Source of the DNA: CAYTCZ01 sp964436315
GTDB lineage: Bacteria; Actinomycetota; Thermoleophilia; Gaiellales; Gaiellaceae
Direction of reading: 5' to 3'
Assembly (NCBI GenBank): GCA_964436315.1
Contig: CAYTCZ010000066.1
Span: 1 to 22,372, forward strand
DNA: 22,372 bases
The notes under the pieces are model-generated. The model worked only from the letters and a program-made list of their open reading frames with translations. It was not told where the DNA came from and searched no databases. Below, piece by piece: positions 22,158 through 22,372 of this stretch. The translations under genes and the position numbers were made by a program. How positions within the stretch are numbered: position 1 is the first letter of the stretch; each line of letters starts with the position of its first letter.

Positions 22158-22372
22158 GGAGCGGCCGATTCTACCCGCCGGGTGGGACTGGCCCTTCCGC
22201 CCGACACTTCCTCGCAGGTGCCGAGAAAGGCCGGGATTTGGTGGGTTAATCGAGCCCGAGGTGCTCGTGCTGCGAGTTCTGTGGCGTTTTGAGGGCGATG
22301 TCCTGGGGGACCGCCCGCTCACCCACCGCCCGCCATCGAGCCTAACCGGAATTTCCGCTCGAGTGGCCGACG
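22158..22372. other. Window-end stretch without a supported gene
   Basis: These 215 bases lie upstream of the sulfatase-like gene and presumably carry its promoter on the minus strand. I saw no clear -35/-10 pair, no RNA gene and no frame with a recognisable family. Confidence 0.4.

Noticed and set aside
20874..22292. Long plus-strand open frame opposite the sulfatase-like gene
   Set aside because: It mirrors the sulfatase-like gene, has no recognisable motif, and the minus-strand frame has clear metal-site motifs.
22240..22340. Short minus-strand frame ending ALKTPQNSQHEHLGLD before a stop
   Set aside because: It looks like a protein tail, but a stop lies about 30 codons upstream in the same frame and no start with a ribosome site is present.

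Overview
The window is high-GC DNA with dense, short-spaced genes, many GTG starts and a TTG start. The mix of families (secreted Thermoleophilia-like hypothetical protein, Tat-exported dimethylformamidase-like protein, BamB/PQQ-type propeller fragment, flippase, sulfotransferases) suggests a soil actinobacterium, most likely class Thermoleophilia, probably a metagenome-assembled scaffold because 100 Ns join two pieces at 4709-4808. No rRNA, tRNA, CRISPR array, transposase or integrase was found.

Left part (1-5061). A secreted protein of unknown function (120-1091, +) faces a Tat-signal N,N-dimethylformamidase-beta-like protein (1101-2720, -). An eIF-2B-family protein (2822-3631, -) and a zinc alcohol dehydrogenase (3678-4676, +) diverge from a 46-bp region with a perfect hairpin. 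The gap follows, then the broken end of a beta-propeller gene on the minus strand. These look like general metabolic and envelope genes.

Middle part (5142-17328, all +). This is a cell-surface glycan locus: a degenerate ATP-grasp-like protein, an LPG-synthase-type flippase-like membrane protein, a Wzx-type flippase, a sulfotransferase, a GT2 glycosyltransferase, then a tightly coupled run of ATP-grasp ligase, polysaccharide deacetylase, large multi-pass GT-C-like membrane protein, a second sulfotransferase, and a lipoyl-domain/NeuD-type acyltransferase fusion.

Right part (17350-22157, all -). A three-gene operon encodes E1-alpha and E1-beta of a thiamine-diphosphate 2-oxoacid dehydrogenase followed by a protein with the N-terminal half of an E2 (lipoyl domain plus E3/E1-binding domain) whose usual E2 catalytic domain is replaced by a left-handed beta-helix acyltransferase. 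Upstream lies a sulfatase-like alkaline-phosphatase-superfamily protein with Thr at the nucleophile position.

The main discovery candidate is the module 16222-20845. Two convergent genes, 21 bp apart, each carry lipoyl arm + E3-binding domain + hexapeptide acyltransferase, and one is translationally coupled to E1-beta and E1-alpha. I infer a complex that decarboxylates a 2-oxoacid, loads the acyl group on a lipoyl arm, and passes it directly to a sugar during glycan synthesis, perhaps without free acyl-CoA. The domain content is read from sequence; direct acyl-lipoyl donation is inference. Together with the deacetylase and two sulfotransferases, the predicted product is an acylated, possibly sulfated surface polysaccharide or glycolipid.
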